The notes under the pieces were generated by a model that was given only the letters and a program-made list of their open reading frames with translations, made no database searches and was not told the DNA's origin. Shown one piece after another: positions 52,241 through 53,952 of a stretch of 53,952 bases of DNA. The position numbers and the translations under genes were made by a program. This stretch comes from Methanobacteriota archaeon (GTDB taxonomy: Archaea > Thermoplasmatota > Poseidoniia > Poseidoniales > Thalassarchaeaceae), in assembly GCA_002727275.1 (NCBI GenBank), contig PBWO01000039.1:1-53952 (forward strand), written 5' to 3'. Each line of letters begins with the position of its first letter. The stretch's first letter is position 1.

Positions 52241-52396
52241 ATGGCAAGGAACAAACCATTCGCAAAGAAGCAGAGACTCCAAAAGGTGACCAAGCAGAAT
52301 CGTAGAGTCCCAGTCTGGGTCATGTTGCGAACTAATCGAAAGGTAAACACCCATCCTAAGAGGCACATGTGGCGCCGCTCAAAACTACAGAGGTGA
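52241..52396 (+). CDS. rpl39e: Ribosomal protein eL39
   Basis: A 51-residue, very basic large-subunit protein lining the exit tunnel. A-x-N-K-P, K-K-Q-R-L, R-R-V-P-V-W-V-M-L-R-T and N-T-H-P-K-R-x-x-W-R-R-S are the eL39 pattern. GAGGTGAATGTG precedes the ATG. The longer frame from 52145 covers the end of eS19 and is rejected. Confidence 0.96.
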   Translation: MARNKPFAKKQRLQKVTKQNRRVPVWVMLRTNRKVNTHPKRHMWRRSKLQR

Positions 52397-52400
52397 TTTG

Positions 52401-52664
52401 ATGGCTGAGGTAAAAGAGATGACAATCCCTTTGCGTGCTGCTTGGAACGTACCCAGAACTCGGCGTGCTAACCGCGCAATGACCGAAATTCGTAATCATG
52501 TGGCTCAACACATGAAGATGTCAGAGGAGGAGGACCTGTGGATAGATGAGAAGGTTAACCACGTTATCTGGGCTCGCGGTATGCAACATCCTCCTAGGAA
52601 AATCAAGGTCATATGCACTAGGGAAGAAGGATTTCCGATCGAAGTCAAGTTGTTGGAGGCCTGA
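52401..52664 (+). CDS. rpl31e: Ribosomal protein eL31
   Basis: An 87-residue large-subunit protein. T-I-P-L-R, the N-V-P-R-T-R-R-A-N-R-A stretch, I-W-A-R-G and the P-P-R-K-I-K-V helix-strand pattern are typical. GAGGTG is upstream of the ATG at 52401; a TTG just before it is a possible but unneeded start. It sits 4 nt after eL39. Confidence 0.96.
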   Translation: MAEVKEMTIPLRAAWNVPRTRRANRAMTEIRNHVAQHMKMSEEEDLWIDEKVNHVIWARGMQHPPRKIKVICTREEGFPIEVKLLEA

Positions 52665-52666
52665 GA

Positions 52667-52858
52667 ATGGGCAACATTAGACCCTCATTCATCAAGATTA
52701 GAGCGATTAGGCTTCTAGAAGTATATCCTGATCAGTTTACAGACGATTTTGATACTAACAAGCATCTAGTCAGTGAATATACTGATGTCGACAATAAGAG
52801 GATGAGAAACTGGATTGCCGGTTACATCACTCGCTACAAACAACGTCGTACTGATTGA
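52667..52858 (+). CDS. rps17e: Ribosomal protein eS17
   Basis: A 63-residue small-subunit protein: M-G-N-I-R-P-S-F-I-K, L-L-E-V-Y-P-D-Q-F-T-D-D-F, N-K-x-L-V and R-N-x-I-A-G-Y-I-T-R match the short archaeal eS17. GGAGG lies 7 bases before the ATG, inside the end of eL31. It is usually encoded elsewhere, so its place behind eL31 is a small local rearrangement. Confidence 0.95.
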   Translation: MGNIRPSFIKIRAIRLLEVYPDQFTDDFDTNKHLVSEYTDVDNKRMRNWIAGYITRYKQRRTD

Positions 52859-52892
52859 GCACGCTCTTGATGGATGACTCCTTGCGAACAGC

Positions 52893-53651
52893 ATGGGTGA
52901 CCACAGGCACGAGCGCCTACCCGCATTCAACAAAGACGTCTGTGTAGTTCTGGTCAATCCTCAGACTGATGGCAACATAGGTGCCGTCGCGCGCTCGATG
53001 CTCAACTTCGGTTTCACTGACCTACGTATAGTTGGGCGTACTCCAGATTGGTCTGAAGAGACAAGAAACAGGGCTAAGAATGCCCAAACAGTACTTGAAA
53101 AATCCCAGTGTTTCGAATCATTCCAAGATGCCATTTCTGACTGCTCTATTGTAGTAGGAACATCCGGTAAAAGAGAGGATGGTGATAAGACGGTGATGAG
53201 GCATTTCCTACTCCCAGATGAGCTTCCTTCGAGACTATCTCATGCAGAAGGTAGAGTTGCTCTAGTTTTCGGCCCTGAAGGAAAGGGACTACTCAATGAA
53301 GAACTCTCTATGTGCGATCTATTAGTAACGATTCCAACATGGGAAGGATATCCAATACTCAACCTAAGTCACGCTGTTACAGTAATCTGCTATTCGTGGT
53401 TCATTTCTTCTGATAGAAGAATTCCATTCGGTGCTGAGGAGAGGTTATTAGAGCCAGAACTCAGAATTAGACTAAGGCAGGAAATTACTCGGTTAACCGA
53501 GAATATACCAGCTAAAGAGCACAGAAGAAAAGGTATCGAAGAGACACTAACTAGAGTGATTCTTAGAGGATTGCCTAAGGATGACGAAATCCATAGATTA
53601 CTAGGGGTAATTTCAGAAGCAGCAGATTCGTTCGAGAAAAACAATTCATAG
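52893..53651 (+). CDS. trmJ: tRNA (cytidine/uridine-2'-O-)-methyltransferase TrmJ-like
   Basis: A SPOUT-fold 2'-O-methyltransferase of the TrmH/TrmJ group that likely modifies position 32 of tRNA. Motif 1 is N-x-G-A-V-A-R-S-M-x-N-F-G, motif 2 is F-G-P-E-G-K-G-L, and motif 3 is P-I-L-N-L-S-H-A-V, with the deep knot expected near the middle. A helical C-terminal extension of about 90 residues is like that of TrmJ. It has 252 residues. It follows eS17 after 34 nt and likely belongs to the same transcript. Confidence 0.92.
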   Translation: MGDHRHERLPAFNKDVCVVLVNPQTDGNIGAVARSMLNFGFTDLRIVGRTPDWSEETRNRAKNAQTVLEKSQCFESFQDAISDCSIVVGTSGKREDGDKTVMRHFLLPDELPSRLSHAEGRVALVFGPEGKGLLNEELSMCDLLVTIPTWEGYPILNLSHAVTVICYSWFISSDRRIPFGAEERLLEPELRIRLRQEITRLTENIPAKEHRRKGIEETLTRVILRGLPKDDEIHRLLGVISEAADSFEKNNS

Positions 53652-53660
53652 GGTACCCTA

Positions 53661-53678
53661 TGACTCGGTGATGAGTCA
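53661..53678. terminator. Small hairpin between convergent trmJ and DUF4177-like gene
   Basis: TGACTC and GAGTCA pair as a 6-bp stem around GGTGAT. It sits in the 35-nt spacer between two convergent genes, next to a GGGTACCC palindrome. It has no strong T-run, so it may only be an incidental stem. Confidence 0.25.
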
Positions 53679-53686
53679 ATGGGGTT

Positions 53687-53848
53687 TCAAAGGGGTCTCT
53701 TGAAGTAGAACACCTTGAGTTTTCCTGGCTTTTTGCCTCTCACTGAAACTAATTCCCAACCCTGACTTCCTAAATCATTCAACATTTCAGAAATCTGGGT
53801 ATACGCTGCATCTGAATTTTCTACAATCCTATACTCCCACTGTGTCAT
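53687..53848 (-). CDS. DUF4177-like small protein
   Basis: A 53-residue protein with the DUF4177 pattern: W-E-Y-R-I-V at the start, L-N-D-L-G-S-Q-G-W-E-L-V-S-V in the middle and Y-F-K-R-P at the end. Function is unknown; these are small stand-alone alpha/beta proteins. The ATG at 53848 (M-T-Q-W-E-Y) is preferred to 53869. It is convergent with trmJ. The 104 nt to the end of the window hold no recognisable gene. Confidence 0.75.
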   Translation of the reverse strand: MTQWEYRIVENSDAAYTQISEMLNDLGSQGWELVSVRGKKPGKLKVFYFKRPL

Positions 53849-53952
53849 GAATCCGGATAGGGTTCCCAAACTTCAATGTGACTCATTCGCTACTCATTGA
53901 TGGTATTTCCATCATCCAAATATCAAAATTTCCAGATCTATCAGAGTGAAAA

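Noticed and set aside
1..53952. Mobile elements, CRISPR arrays, prophage, rRNA, riboswitches
   Set aside because: No transposase or integrase frame, no regularly spaced repeats, and no rRNA or riboswitch pattern was seen; all long frames are explained by housekeeping or surface genes.

Overview
The window is a gene-dense, mid-GC stretch of an archaeal chromosome. Archaeal markers are a proteasome beta subunit, the KH/beta-CASP termination nuclease FttA (aCPSF1), an archaeal-type TrpRS, a two-repeat tRNA-intron endonuclease, a geranylgeranyl-reductase-family protein, an archaeal 7S SRP RNA, and the eS19-eL39-eL31-eS17 ribosomal protein run. These sit beside genes with a bacterial look: a ThyA colinear with the E. 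coli enzyme, DHFR, PlsC, PntAA/PntAB/PntB, class 2 PyrD, MqnC, an Mn-type SOD, SepF and a YdeP-type molybdopterin oxidoreductase. With many secreted or anchored proteins and very short spacers, this best fits a marine planktonic euryarchaeon of the Poseidoniia (Marine Group II/III) type. That placement is an inference from gene content; no rRNA gene is present. I see no insertion sequence, integrase, prophage, CRISPR or rRNA, so this looks like core chromosome.

Layout. 1-5.9 kb: small membrane proteins, then a leftward plsC-thyA-folA-DoxX-like run, a secreted protein and a saccharopine-dehydrogenase-like oxidoreductase. 6-12 kb: trpS, ZPR1, sepF, psmB, fttA, a zinc-ribbon/winged-helix protein and tRNA-Pro(TGG). 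12-17 kb: Nudix, malate dehydrogenase, and the three-gene proton-translocating transhydrogenase. 17-24.7 kb: a secretion and surface block with a Reeler/anchor-V-like membrane protein, a TatC-like protein with a C-terminal HdrA-like Cys domain, an M6-like metalloprotease, endA, a PfkB kinase and a PKD-like surface protein. 24.8-33.5 kb: pepP, mqnC, GGR, topA and pyrD. 33.6-41.4 kb: a CcmE variant, SRP RNA, EVE protein, a large RND/MMPL transporter, valS and serA. 41.5-47.8 kb: SOD, then iscA-ygfZ diverging from fdhD-molybdopterin oxidoreductase. 47.8-53.9 kb: a TPR protein, a flavin-reductase/micro-protein/PqqD-like operon, the ribosomal protein operon, trmJ and a DUF4177-like protein.

How it fits together. 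MqnC (menaquinone by the futalosine route), quinone-linked PyrD, transhydrogenase, malate dehydrogenase, SOD and a cytochrome-c-maturation-like protein fit an aerobic, menaquinone-based respiratory cell. Tat export, a secreted protease and an aminopeptidase fit a protein-degrading heterotroph.

Regulation. Several genes carry a TATA-like octamer 30 to 23 nt before the start codon, which suggests leaderless transcripts. The clearest case is one TATA box centred between iscA and fdhD, exactly 22 nt from each start codon. Nine convergent gene pairs abut or overlap by up to 13 bp. The best candidates for something undescribed are the TatC-HdrA-like fusion and its operon, the mirrored iscA/fdhD promoter, and the flavin reductase/58-aa membrane protein/PqqD-like operon.
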